In this document: positions 16,730-25,500 of the stretch, piece by piece
Position numbering within the stretch: the first letter of the stretch is position 1
Layout: each line of letters starts with the position of its first letter
DNA from: Cylindrospermum sp. NIES-4074
GTDB lineage: Bacteria; Cyanobacteriota; Cyanobacteriia; Cyanobacteriales; Nostocaceae
DNA length: 64,000 nucleotides
Assembly: GCA_003994795.1 (NCBI GenBank)
Contig: AP018269.1
Span: forward strand, 1,305,346-1,369,345
Direction: 5' to 3'
Notes under the pieces: generated by a model
Database searches by the model: none
Told to the model about the DNA's origin: nothing
Seen by the model: only the letters and a program-made list of their open reading frames with translations
Position numbers and translations under genes: made by a program

Positions 16730-18820
16730 TTAAGTCACAGTAATCACTACGCCGGCGCTTTCGTTGGCTAACCTATCAACTGCACACACGGCATAGGTTC
16801 CCGGTTGGACTGTGGCAAAGGTGGTACCAGCAGACAAGATGCGCTGGAGTGTCCAAGTATCGCCAGTTTGCTGATAAAGTGTCCAAGAGCGAACTGGCTG
16901 GTCATCACCATCTTGCCACTTAAGTTTGCGGTTGCTGACTTGCAGGTCTTTGGGGGGGGCTGGTGGTGTAGCATTTTGCCATGACATAGTGGGAACTAGT
17001 GCAGGCTGGGGATAAAGGGAAGTTTGGAAGTTGTCGAAGATGTCTTGGCGATTTTCATTTAGGGAACTCATACTATAAAAGATATTTCCTAGTGAAAAAT
17101 TTCCTGCTAAGTTGCGAGTTAACTTAACTTGTTTGTCTATTTCGTCATATTTCCAAGCTTTCCCGTCTAGTTGGGCAATATTATTACCTGCATAAATATG
17201 TCGCTGTTTGGTGTTAGCTTCTGTCCACCATTTCAGCAATGCTTCATAACTCTGTTTTGGTTGGTCGGTGCGCCAGTAGAGTTGGGGGGCTAAATAATCT
17301 ACCCAGCCTTGGGTTAACCATTTTTTTGAGTCTGCATACAAGACGCTATAGGCATCTAAGCCGGCAATTCCTGGGGGTTGTCCGGGGCGATAAATGCCAA
17401 AGGGACTAATGCCAAATTTAACTTGGGGCTTTGTGGCTTTAATTCCTTGGGATAAACGCAGCACCATTTGATCGACGTTTTCTCGTCGCCAGTCTTCTAA
17501 GCTGAGTGTTCCGCCACCCGATTTGTAGGCTGCATAGGTTTTGTTATCGGGGAAAGATTGACCAGCAATGGGATAGGGATAAAAATAGTCGTCTAGGTGA
17601 ATAGCATCGACATCATAACGACGGACGACATCAAGAATAACGTTGTATGCCCTATCCTGAACAGCTTTTGCCCCTGGTTCCATCCACAATTGATTACCCC
17701 ATTGATAAACGACATCGGGGTCAGTTATGGCTATGTGGGGGCGGACGTTGGGTGAACCTTTGATGCTGGTTTTGGCGCGGTAGGGGTTGAACCAAGCATG
17801 AAGTTCAATGTTGCGTTTATGGCATTCAGCGATCGCAAATTCCAAAGGATCATAAAATGGTTCTGGTGCTTTACCCTGTGTTCCTGTAATCCAAGCACTC
17901 CAAGGTTCTAATTGGGAAGAATATAAAGCATCCCCTTCTGGGCGCACCTGCAAAATTAGGGCGTTGAAGTTTAGTAATTGTAATTTTTTGATGATTTCGA
18001 TTAATTCAGCTTGCTGTTCACTAACAGAAAGTCCAGTTTTAGAGGGCCAGTCTCCATTCCATACAGATGCTACCCAAGCGCCCCGGAATTCTCGGCGATG
18101 GCTGACTTTGACAGTGTTGGGTGTTGTGGGTGTGGGTGTTGTGGGTGTAGGTGTTGTGGGTGTGGGTGTTATGGGTGTGGGTGTTATGGGTGTGGGTGTT
18201 GTGGGTGTGGGTGGTAAAACCAAGTATGCAGAGGCTATTTTTTGCGCTTCATTCAAATACACCAAAGCTTGATAGGTAAATACTGCCACATCGCCGCGAG
18301 TGGCTGCCAGATTGGGATTGAGTAATTTGATATTGGGGAAACTAGCAACTAGATTAGCATTTGTGGCGATCGCTATCTGATTTTTAGCATACCCAGGAAT
18401 TTGTGCCGCATCTTGATATATTTTGGCTAGTTCTGTCAACAATTCAGGTTTTAGCTTTGCAGCCAGTTCCAAACCCGTCACTAAAGAAACTAAAACTTCT
18501 GCCCTAGTAATGCGGTTGTCAGGACGGAAGCGTTTATCGGGAAACCCAGACAAAAAGCCTTTTTCATAAGCTGTTTGAATAGCCGCAGCCGCCCAATATT
18601 TACTGGAGACATCAACAAAAGGGACATACTGCCGTTTCTTGGTAACTTTTGCAAATGCCTTGGTGATGATGGCAGCAAATTCACCACGGGTGAGAGAATT
18701 ATCAGGGCGAAAAGTCCCATTTGGCAACCCACTGACAATACCACGTTGGGCTAAGGCTGTAATAAATAAACTTGCCCAATGGTTTTGAATATCCGAAAAG
18801 GGTGTAAATGTTGATACCAT
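16730..18820 (-). CDS. SLH-domain protein with family-10-like glycosyl hydrolase (GHL10) domain
   Basis: 696 residues. Three S-layer homology repeats occupy about 1-190 (FSDIQNHWASLFITALAQRG; LPNGTFRPDNSLTRGEFAAI and repeats), which bind cell-wall polymer. A Thr-Pro linker (TPTPITPTP...) follows, coded by 15-bp DNA repeats at 18121-18214. Then comes the GHL10/DUF187 domain: EFRGAWVASVWNGDWPS, LQVRPEGDALYSS, HAWFNPYRA, DAIHLDDYFYPYP and DYLAPQLYWR. The C-terminus is a fibronectin-like module. An in-frame TAG lies four codons upstream of the ATG, so no signal peptide can be gained by moving the start; the export route is unclear. Substrate is unknown; peptidoglycan-related glycan is a guess. 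Confidence 0.88.
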   Translation of the reverse strand: MVSTFTPFSDIQNHWASLFITALAQRGIVSGLPNGTFRPDNSLTRGEFAAIITKAFAKVTKKRQYVPFVDVSSKYWAAAAIQTAYEKGFLSGFPDKRFRPDNRITRAEVLVSLVTGLELAAKLKPELLTELAKIYQDAAQIPGYAKNQIAIATNANLVASFPNIKLLNPNLAATRGDVAVFTYQALVYLNEAQKIASAYLVLPPTPTTPTPITPTPITPTPTTPTPTTPTPTTPNTVKVSHRREFRGAWVASVWNGDWPSKTGLSVSEQQAELIEIIKKLQLLNFNALILQVRPEGDALYSSQLEPWSAWITGTQGKAPEPFYDPLEFAIAECHKRNIELHAWFNPYRAKTSIKGSPNVRPHIAITDPDVVYQWGNQLWMEPGAKAVQDRAYNVILDVVRRYDVDAIHLDDYFYPYPIAGQSFPDNKTYAAYKSGGGTLSLEDWRRENVDQMVLRLSQGIKATKPQVKFGISPFGIYRPGQPPGIAGLDAYSVLYADSKKWLTQGWVDYLAPQLYWRTDQPKQSYEALLKWWTEANTKQRHIYAGNNIAQLDGKAWKYDEIDKQVKLTRNLAGNFSLGNIFYSMSSLNENRQDIFDNFQTSLYPQPALVPTMSWQNATPPAPPKDLQVSNRKLKWQDGDDQPVRSWTLYQQTGDTWTLQRILSAGTTFATVQPGTYAVCAVDRLANESAGVVITVT

Positions 18821-19217
18821 TATTGATTGCAGCTAGCTGGGCTGAGTTTAATTTAGCAGCATTGTGGCGTAGACGTGTAGGGGCTTTTAGCCATAGCTGC
18901 AAGAACAGTACCTTGTCACCAACCGAGTCATGATTTTCGTTTACAGGAAAGAACAAAGAACCCCAAAAACAAAAGGAAAGCGAACAAATGAATTTATTTA
19001 TGTAGTTTCCCTTGCTCCTTGCCGTTTCATCCATTACCAATTACCTTTTTATCAATTACCAAAATACCCTACAAGATTAAACTTTCATGGTAGAAAAAAG
19101 TTTCGCAACGGGTAGTTACCAAAAATAGGCGATCGCTTGTTTCTATGGCACAATTACACTGAATATAGTTCGCCAGTAATGTTATGATTTGCAAATTACA
19201 TAAACTACAATACTCCA
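18821..19217. other. Divergent intergenic region
   Basis: About 400 bp between the GHL10 gene and the CHAT-TIR gene. It includes ATTACCAATTACC-type short repeats near 19034-19065 and a GGCGATCGCT HIP1 site near 19128. Promoters for both genes must lie here, but no boxes are clear enough to call. Confidence 0.5.
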
Positions 19218-20312
19218 GTGAAAAAAATACTGGTTCTAGCAGCCAATCCTAAAAACACTCCAGCCCTGCGCCTAGAACAAGAGTTACGAGATATTGCAGA
19301 AGGATTGCGACGTTCCCAAAAACGTGATCAATTTAGTTTGGAACAACAGTTAGCAGTTCGTCCCAGAGATATCCAAAGAGCATTGTTAGATATTAATCCC
19401 CAAATTATTCATTTTTCAGGACATGGTGCAAAGCAAGAGGGATTAGTCTTTGAAGATGAAAGTGGCAACTTTCAGCTAGTGAGTGGATCTGCACTGGCTG
19501 ACTTGTTTGAACTATTTGCCGACCAGATTGAGTGTGTAGTGCTGAATGGTTGTTACTCACTAGTGCAGGCAGAGGCGATCGCACAACACATTAATTATGT
19601 CATAGGCATGAATCAGGCGATCGGCGATCGAGCAGCCATTGAATTTGCAGTTGGTTTTTATGATGCTTTGGGAGCAGGACGTTCTATAGAGTTTGCCTAC
19701 AAACTAGGCTGCGGTGCCATTCGTCTAGCGGGAATAGAAGAACAATTAACACCAGTTTTGCTCAAAAAAACGGAAATAGCCCCCTCCTTACCTCCAACAG
19801 TTCCCACCCTAGAAGTACCTCCTAACAAACTAGAAACTGTATCTAAACCAGAGAATAGAGCAATTGAAGTATTTTTCTCCTACGCCCACGAAGATGAAAG
19901 ATTGCGGAATGAACTAGCAAAGCACCTCAAGCTTTTAGAACGGCAACAAGTCATTAAATCTTGGTTTGACCGCGACATTACAGCCGGGAACGAATGGGAA
20001 AAAGAGATTGAAAAGCAGTTGAATGCAGCGCAGGTAATCTTACTCCTAATTAGTCCTGATTTTCTGGCTTCAGACTTTTGCTGGAGTGTGGAATTAAAAC
20101 GAGCAATGGAACGTCACGAAGCAAGAGAAGCCTGTGTAATTCCGATTATTCTGCGGGAGGTAGATTGGCATTCAGCCCCCTTTGGCAAGCTACAGGCATT
20201 ACCCAAAAATGCCGAGCCTGTAACCAACTGGGCAAATCAAGATCAGGCATTTACAGATATTAGTAGAGGTATTAGCAAGGTTGTCAAAGAACTATTAGCC
20301 CGCAATCATTAA
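19218..20312 (+). CDS. CHAT-like caspase-fold protease fused to a TIR domain
   Basis: 364 residues from a GTG start (MKKILVLAANPKNTPALRLE). Residues 1-185 form a caspase-like CHAT module with the catalytic pair His69 (IIHFSGHGAK) and Cys112 (VVLNGCYSLVQ). A proline-rich linker (185-212) leads to a TIR domain at 214-350: IEVFFSYAHEDERLRNEL, WFDRDITAGNEWEKEI, then LLISPDFLASDFCWSVELKR. Glu292 there is at the usual NADase glutamate position. Protease and NAD-cleaving modules in one chain suggest a signalling or suicide-type effector; that role is inference. No signal peptide, so cytosolic. The next gene downstream, 56 bp away, encodes a second TIR. Confidence 0.88.
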   Translation: MKKILVLAANPKNTPALRLEQELRDIAEGLRRSQKRDQFSLEQQLAVRPRDIQRALLDINPQIIHFSGHGAKQEGLVFEDESGNFQLVSGSALADLFELFADQIECVVLNGCYSLVQAEAIAQHINYVIGMNQAIGDRAAIEFAVGFYDALGAGRSIEFAYKLGCGAIRLAGIEEQLTPVLLKKTEIAPSLPPTVPTLEVPPNKLETVSKPENRAIEVFFSYAHEDERLRNELAKHLKLLERQQVIKSWFDRDITAGNEWEKEIEKQLNAAQVILLLISPDFLASDFCWSVELKRAMERHEAREACVIPIILREVDWHSAPFGKLQALPKNAEPVTNWANQDQAFTDISRGISKVVKELLARNH

Positions 20313-20368
20313 TCAATTACCCGAAAAAATGACTGAGAAATGAACACTTATAATCAAGACTCAGAAAT

Positions 20369-20872
20369 ATGACTGAGGCAACAAAAAATAAAACACCGGA
20401 ATCAATTGAAGTTTTCTTTTCTTACTCCCGCGAAGATGAAGAACTCCGCAAAAAACTTACTGCCCACTTGAGTGCTTTAAAACGCGAGAAAGTCATCACC
20501 GCTTGGCACGATCTCGAAATTAGTGCAGGAACAGAACGTGATGAAGAGATTGAAAAGCGCCTGAATTCAGCCCGTGTGATTCTGTTACTGATTAGTGCCG
20601 ATTTTATTAATTCAGAAGATAATTGGCAGCGTGATGTGAAACGGGCTATGGAAAGGCACAAAGCTGGAGAAGCGCGTGTTATTCCCGTATTAGTTCGCGA
20701 ATGTGATTGGGAAGGAACACCGTTCAGTAAGCTGGAACCCCTCCCCAGCAATGGTAAAGCCATTGGCCGTCCGGATAACGATGAAGCCTTCACAGAAGTA
20801 AATCGGATAAGGAACTATTACCTAAATTTAAGCTACTTGATGCTAGTCATGGAGGCAGCTATTTTACACTGA
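20369..20872 (+). CDS. TIR-domain protein, C-terminus altered by out-of-frame junction
   Basis: 167 residues. Residues 12-145 are a TIR domain closely related to that of the preceding gene (IEVFFSYSREDEELRKKL; AWHDLEISAGTERDEEIEKR; LLISADFINSEDNWQRDVKR). The residue matching the catalytic Glu of TIR NADases is Asp89 here. After FTEVNRI the frame reads a 23-residue tail that is the wrong frame of a CHASE2 gene, so this C-terminus is not native. The gene could be a relic of a TIR-CHASE2 fusion broken by a frameshift, or two genes joined by a deletion. Activity as a TIR enzyme is uncertain. Confidence 0.7.
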   Translation: MTEATKNKTPESIEVFFSYSREDEELRKKLTAHLSALKREKVITAWHDLEISAGTERDEEIEKRLNSARVILLLISADFINSEDNWQRDVKRAMERHKAGEARVIPVLVRECDWEGTPFSKLEPLPSNGKAIGRPDNDEAFTEVNRIRNYYLNLSYLMLVMEAAILH

Positions 20873-21444
20873 TAGAAAATCATCTAGACGGAGATCAGGT
20901 GCTACTAAACTATCGTCTTTCATGTGCCGACAATAATAAAACTAAGTGTTCTCCTGAGTTTGTAGCACCAAGGTTTACTGTTGAAGAAGTTCTGAAGCCT
21001 GATTTTCTGAATAAGTCCTCTAGCTTGATAAAAGACAAAATTGTTTTAATCGGACTAAATGAATATTCTTATGAACCTCCTTTTTTGACTCCCTTTTCTT
21101 CAGCAACAAAGCAACAAGTGCCTGGAGTAATTGTGCAAGCGCAGATGATAAGCCAGATTTTGAGTGCAGTTGAAGATAACCGTCCACTATTACAAGTCTG
21201 GTCTATTTGGTATGAGATGCTTTGGATTTTTGGCTGGTCATTACTTGGAGGCACTTTAGCTCAGTTTTATCGCTCAAAGCGAAACTTAATTGTATCGGGA
21301 GGGGTTGCTTTTAGTAGTCTATATATTATTTGCTTAGTCTTATTCATTTCGCCAATGAAACGTTGGGTGCCATTTGTACCGCCTGCTTTAACTTTTCTAG
21401 GCACAGGCGGAACAGTACTATTTATCAGGATTAAAGAACAGTAA
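20809..21444 (+). pseudogene. CHASE2-domain protein, 3' fragment
   Basis: Reading in the frame that starts KELLPKFKLLDASHGGSYFT, upstream of any start codon, gives the second half of a CHASE2 extracellular sensor: DGDQVLLNYRLSC, LIKDKIVLIGLNEYSYEPPF and VPGVIVQAQMISQILSAVED. Three closing membrane segments follow (YEMLWIFGWSLLGGTLAQF; a second near IVSGGVAFSSLYIICL; a third near VPPALTFLGTGG). The N-terminal half and signal sequence are absent. It overlaps the preceding TIR frame by 64 bp in another phase. DUF928 follows 28 bp later, a pairing I recall from intact cyanobacterial loci. Confidence 0.75.
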
Positions 21445-21472
21445 TTTTCCTTAACTTACTAAATCATTACTT

Positions 21473-22426
21473 ATGTTTCATAACCAGTCATTTATAGCTC
21501 AGTTACTCAGATTCACTATCAGTATTGTACTTGCGTTTATCCTTGTTCTAGGTTATCCCTCACAAGCCCTAGCCCAAAACCGCTTTCAAATTGCTTTACA
21601 GCAGATAAAGTCTTTGTTTGTCCCGCGAGGAGAAAATAAAGGTACACCTACCGGTCGCGTGCGCGGGGGAGCAGGTCGAGGTCAGTGTCCTGTAATTGCA
21701 TCTGTTGACACCGCTGAAACTCAACTTACTGCACTTGTCCCTACAATATCGAATCCTTTAGATAAAGAGACGCTGCGATTAAAACCGAAGTCCTCTCAAA
21801 TTGTCTGGGGTAAAACTTTTGAAGCATATCCAACTTTCTGGTTTTATATTCCTTATGAATACGAGGAATCTGAACTAGAGGCAAAATTTGTATTGCTAGA
21901 TGAAGACAAGCGTATTGTTACTGGGCCAATTTTTCTCAAACCATCTAAAGATAATTCATCTGGGAAACCTAGACTTGCAAAATTTACTTTGCCTAAGCAG
22001 CAACCTTTAGAAATCGGTAAGCAATATAATTGGTACTTCTCAATTATTTGCGATGAACGAAAGCCGTCTAGAAATCCGGGTGTTGCAGGCTGGATTCAAA
22101 GAGTTAAATTGGATATTATAGCACCAAAAAATTATCTATATTACGCCGAAAAGGGAATTTGGTATGATACGGTGACGCGTCTTGCTGACAGCCGTGCAGC
22201 TATCCAACAGACTCAAATAGATAATATTGATATCGCACCTCCTATTGGTGATAAATCACTGACAACGCCACCAAGCCAAATTCAAATTGAAGAAGATTGG
22301 TTGGCGGTTTTCCGGTTTCTTAAATGGAGTGATGAAAATCAGATTGATGAAAAGCTGATTAATGAGATTGCTAACTCGCCCATCGTTGAGTTATCTCCTG
22401 TTCGAGAATCTGAGATTGAGATATAG
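21473..22426 (+). CDS. DUF928-family secreted protein
   Basis: 317 residues. The N-terminus (LLRFTISIVLAFILVLGYPS...ALAQ) is a signal peptide, so it is exported. The DUF928 pattern is visible: GRVRGGAGRGQCP, LTALVPTISNP, AYPTFWFYIPYEYEESELEA, LGKQYNWYFSIICDE-like text (GKQYNWYFSIICDERKPS) and VAGWIQRVKL. DUF928 proteins are periplasmic, of unknown function and typical of cyanobacteria, often beside CHASE2, CHAT-TPR and two-partner secretion genes. That association matches the surroundings here. A perfect palindrome follows between it and the convergent TPR-CHAT gene. Confidence 0.85.
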   Translation: MFHNQSFIAQLLRFTISIVLAFILVLGYPSQALAQNRFQIALQQIKSLFVPRGENKGTPTGRVRGGAGRGQCPVIASVDTAETQLTALVPTISNPLDKETLRLKPKSSQIVWGKTFEAYPTFWFYIPYEYEESELEAKFVLLDEDKRIVTGPIFLKPSKDNSSGKPRLAKFTLPKQQPLEIGKQYNWYFSIICDERKPSRNPGVAGWIQRVKLDIIAPKNYLYYAEKGIWYDTVTRLADSRAAIQQTQIDNIDIAPPIGDKSLTTPPSQIQIEEDWLAVFRFLKWSDENQIDEKLINEIANSPIVELSPVRESEIEI

Positions 22427-22453
22427 AGGTTTTTTTTGAATGTAACACACGCT

Positions 22454-22477
22454 GTAGGGGCACAGCTGTGCCCCTAC
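22454..22477. terminator. 24-bp perfect palindrome between convergent genes
   Basis: GTAGGGGCACAG followed immediately by its complement, placed between the 3' ends of DUF928 (22426) and TPR-CHAT (22504). It is a good bidirectional terminator candidate, although there is no T tract. It shares its sequence with the MITE-like ends at 10698 and the hairpin at 51081, so it may be a mobile remnant. Confidence 0.6.
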
Positions 22478-22503
22478 GAATGGTCTGTGTTGAGATATAG
22501 GGT

Positions 22504-25299
22504 TTACAACCAATTACCTAATAAAATATAGGGTGCCCAATATCTTGGATGTTCACGACCAGGTGAATTTTTCAGTGCTATTTGGGCTTTTTGCAAGGCT
22601 TGCGCTTTTGTGAGAGTTGGGTCAACAAGCTGCTTGTAAAACTCCTTGGTGAACTCAACGCTGATTTCATCATCTAGTGACCATAAAGAAGCTACAGCAC
22701 TTCTAGCGCCTGCTTGTACAGCTACTCCAGAAATGCCTAAAGTGGCTCGCTTGTCACCAGCTGCGGTTTCACAGGCACTCAGCACCAGCAGTTCAATTGG
22801 TTCTGACTGATTTTGAGCTTGTTTGCGGAATAAATTGCCTACTTCTTTCACTACAATGGGTTTGTCTGAAGTTAAGAGAAATGTCTTTTCAGGACTGGAG
22901 CTAAATTCGCCATGTGTAGCTAAGTGCAGGACTTGAAAACTAGAAGTGTTGATTTCATTTTTGAAATTATTTATCCTGAAATCTTTATTTAGGAGTTGGG
23001 AAACTGAGATATTAGCAGGACTAGCCTGTTTAATCTCCTTTAATTCTTCTTCGACAGAGCGTAACTTAGGAAATTTTTGTTTGTCTTTTTCTGATTCTGG
23101 TTCAGTTAGACCAGCAGCTAAGACAGTTAGTGTTTTACCTTGGAGGAGTCGAGGAGTGGGAATTTGTAATCTGGGAGCGAGTGCGATCGCATATTTATCC
23201 ACCAAATATTGCGGCTTACCTGCTTCCTGACCGTAAACCAGTGCAGCCAAGGGGATATTTCGCAAATTGGTATCGAGAGCAAATACCAATGTATCAATAT
23301 CTTTACTGAGATATTTTTCTGCTCCTTTCAGCAGCCATCCGTATACTGCTTGACCTTCGTCTTTAACAGCATCGAAAGTGTACTCTTCTTCCAAGTCTAT
23401 CTGTAACTGCCTAACTTGTCGCTCAACTTCTTTTCGTTCAATGAGTGTACTGTAGTGTTTTAGCCCTTGATTTGCATCTTTGTTATTAGTTAAATTTGTC
23501 GGGACTTTGACGATTACTTCCACTCTATTTTCTAAGACAATTGGATATAAAAAAGCTGTATTTTTGGCTTTTTCATCAATGATTTTGTCAATTTTTGTAA
23601 CATCGTACTCTGGACAGGCTAGCCGCAGAAAATTCTCTAATTCAACTGATTGCAAAGAGGCAATAACTTGACGAGCTTGGGAAAGAGAATCTGCTGAAGG
23701 TTCTTTATCTCGTAGCAGCAAATCAACATATTCCCGATAGATGCCTTCAATATCATTTTGAAAAGAAAATTGGGCATCTGGACTACCTGTTGCTAACTCT
23801 CGGCGCAGGGATTCTAGGGTTTGAAATGCTCCAGCATAAGCAGAACGTGCTTCTTGGAATTCTTTTTCTTTATCCTTGGTGTTAGCCTTTTCTCTAGCTG
23901 GAAGCTCACGTTTGTAGATGCGCCCTAGTTGCCATTGCCACTGATACATTATATCTGGTGAGGGCATGGCTTGAGCTATTAGCAAAGCTTTGCGAGTTTG
24001 GGTTTTCGCTAATTCCCAATTTTGGTTTTTTTCATATAGCTTACCAAGATATCCTAGAGCATAGGATTGTGCTTTTAAATTATCCTGTTTTTTGGCTTGG
24101 TCAATTGTAGTTTTGAGAAATGTTTCTGTCTTTTTATCTATACCTGGCAAAGCCTGAAGTCGTATTAAGCTGCGGGCAAAGTTGATTCTGGTGTAAAGTG
24201 CTGTATGACTTGGTTGTAATTTCTCAATTTGCTGTTGAAGATTATCAATCTGTTGTAACTGATTTTGGTTAGATAAGTTCTGATTTACCCAATTACGGAT
24301 TTGATTAGGAAATTGGGATTGATAATCGGTTAACTGCTGGGAGCAATTCTCTGTTTGGTTACGTTTAACAAAATAGTTCGGTTGAAAAACTCGCTCTAAA
24401 ATATTGCGGTTTCTTTTGGCTTTATCCTGAGTTTCTTCCTTGATTTTGTTGAGCCAATCTTTGGTATCTAATCGCAAACTCAATTGATTTAGCTGTGTCT
24501 GTAGTGGAATATTGGAGGGAGAATTTGAGCTAGTTTCGTTTATTGCACTTTGGTAAGCTGCTTCTGATGTGTAAGCATTTATAACTGCACAAACAACATT
24601 TTTCTCCTCTTGAGTGCGGCTATATAAGTCTTGTTCTTTATTACTTAAAGCACGTCTGGTGTTACCAATATCAAGCCAAGTTGCTGTTTGGTCTTGAGAT
24701 TCGGTCTTCTTTAAACTCAATAACAATACCTCATGAGATAAGTCTAGCTCACCAATTCCTCTCAGGATGTTGCCAAAGATGCGTAAGCCTGAGATTTTTG
24801 CAGAAGAATCGGCTCTTTCTTCTAGTATTTTGAGTAAATCTTTTCGCTTTATCTCATTTTGTAAGAGAGTAGCGCAGTCTTCTTCTCGATAAATTTTTAC
24901 TAGGGTATTACAGGCTCTGGGGTATAGTCCTAAAGCTTGCTCGGCTTGGGCTAGGTTAATTCGATTATTGATGGCTTCAGGATTATTGGGGTTTTGGCTG
25001 TAGGCATCTGTGGCTTTTTTCCAACAATCTATGGCTGCGTCAAAGCGTCCTTGATTGTAACTAATTCTACCCTCTGCACTTAACTGTTCGGGGCTGAGAT
25101 TTGGTGTTTTGGCACAAATCAATTGTGTTGTGTTTGGTTTTTTGGCGATCGCCATTTGCTGGGAAAATGCCTGAATCCCAAAGGCGATAATTAGCCCCAA
25201 AAAAGCTAGCAAGACTGTGGTGATGAGGCGATGCTTTAGTTTTTGCATGGACATATAACGATAGAGTTTGGGAAGTCTGCGTTTTAGAAGGGGTTCCAT
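22504..25299 (-). CDS. TPR-CHAT protease-like protein
   Basis: 931 residues. The N-terminus has one hydrophobic segment (LITTVLLAFLGLIIAFGIQAF) acting as signal or anchor; ATGs at 25254 or 25248 would give a tidier signal peptide. Residues about 65-560 are tetratricopeptide-like helices (SYNQGRFDAAIDCWKKATDA; LGYLGKLYEKNQNWELAKTQ). Residues about 640-931 form the CHAT domain: LDTNLRNIPLAALVYG, VLHLATHGEF with His796 and LVLSACETAAGDKRATLG with Cys843, ending PRYWAPYILLGNWL. CHAT is a caspase-like peptidase fold; in cyanobacteria such proteins often neighbour haemagglutinin secretion genes, whose remnants lie directly upstream. The start overlaps the end of the TpsB remnant by 16 nt, as in a former operon. 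Confidence 0.9.
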   Translation of the reverse strand: MEPLLKRRLPKLYRYMSMQKLKHRLITTVLLAFLGLIIAFGIQAFSQQMAIAKKPNTTQLICAKTPNLSPEQLSAEGRISYNQGRFDAAIDCWKKATDAYSQNPNNPEAINNRINLAQAEQALGLYPRACNTLVKIYREEDCATLLQNEIKRKDLLKILEERADSSAKISGLRIFGNILRGIGELDLSHEVLLLSLKKTESQDQTATWLDIGNTRRALSNKEQDLYSRTQEEKNVVCAVINAYTSEAAYQSAINETSSNSPSNIPLQTQLNQLSLRLDTKDWLNKIKEETQDKAKRNRNILERVFQPNYFVKRNQTENCSQQLTDYQSQFPNQIRNWVNQNLSNQNQLQQIDNLQQQIEKLQPSHTALYTRINFARSLIRLQALPGIDKKTETFLKTTIDQAKKQDNLKAQSYALGYLGKLYEKNQNWELAKTQTRKALLIAQAMPSPDIMYQWQWQLGRIYKRELPAREKANTKDKEKEFQEARSAYAGAFQTLESLRRELATGSPDAQFSFQNDIEGIYREYVDLLLRDKEPSADSLSQARQVIASLQSVELENFLRLACPEYDVTKIDKIIDEKAKNTAFLYPIVLENRVEVIVKVPTNLTNNKDANQGLKHYSTLIERKEVERQVRQLQIDLEEEYTFDAVKDEGQAVYGWLLKGAEKYLSKDIDTLVFALDTNLRNIPLAALVYGQEAGKPQYLVDKYAIALAPRLQIPTPRLLQGKTLTVLAAGLTEPESEKDKQKFPKLRSVEEELKEIKQASPANISVSQLLNKDFRINNFKNEINTSSFQVLHLATHGEFSSSPEKTFLLTSDKPIVVKEVGNLFRKQAQNQSEPIELLVLSACETAAGDKRATLGISGVAVQAGARSAVASLWSLDDEISVEFTKEFYKQLVDPTLTKAQALQKAQIALKNSPGREHPRYWAPYILLGNWL

Positions 25300-25500
25300 A
25301 AAACAGATAAATACAAACCGTTTTCTTGTTGTGTTCTGCTGCCCGAATCAACAGATACAATGGAAATTCCCCAATCAAAACGGGCATTGAGGCGATCGCT
25401 TAACTGAAGTCGCAAACCAAGTCCAGCAGAGGCTAGGAAGTCAGAATCAATGTCTGCACCACCAGAATTATTCCAAGCTGTACCAAAATATTGCCGCCAT
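25284..25500 (-). pseudogene. ShlB/FhaC-type (TpsB) outer-membrane transporter, C-terminal remnant
   Basis: Read on the minus strand ending at the TAA at 25286-25284, about 70 residues form the last strands of an Omp85-type barrel: FGTAWNNSGGADIDSDFLAS, AGLGLRLQLSDRLNARFDWG, then QQENGLYLSVLWNPF with the terminal Phe typical of such barrels. No POTRA domains or signal peptide remain. It joins a TpsA-like fragment in another frame near 25495, so a deletion fused the two. Confidence 0.75.
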
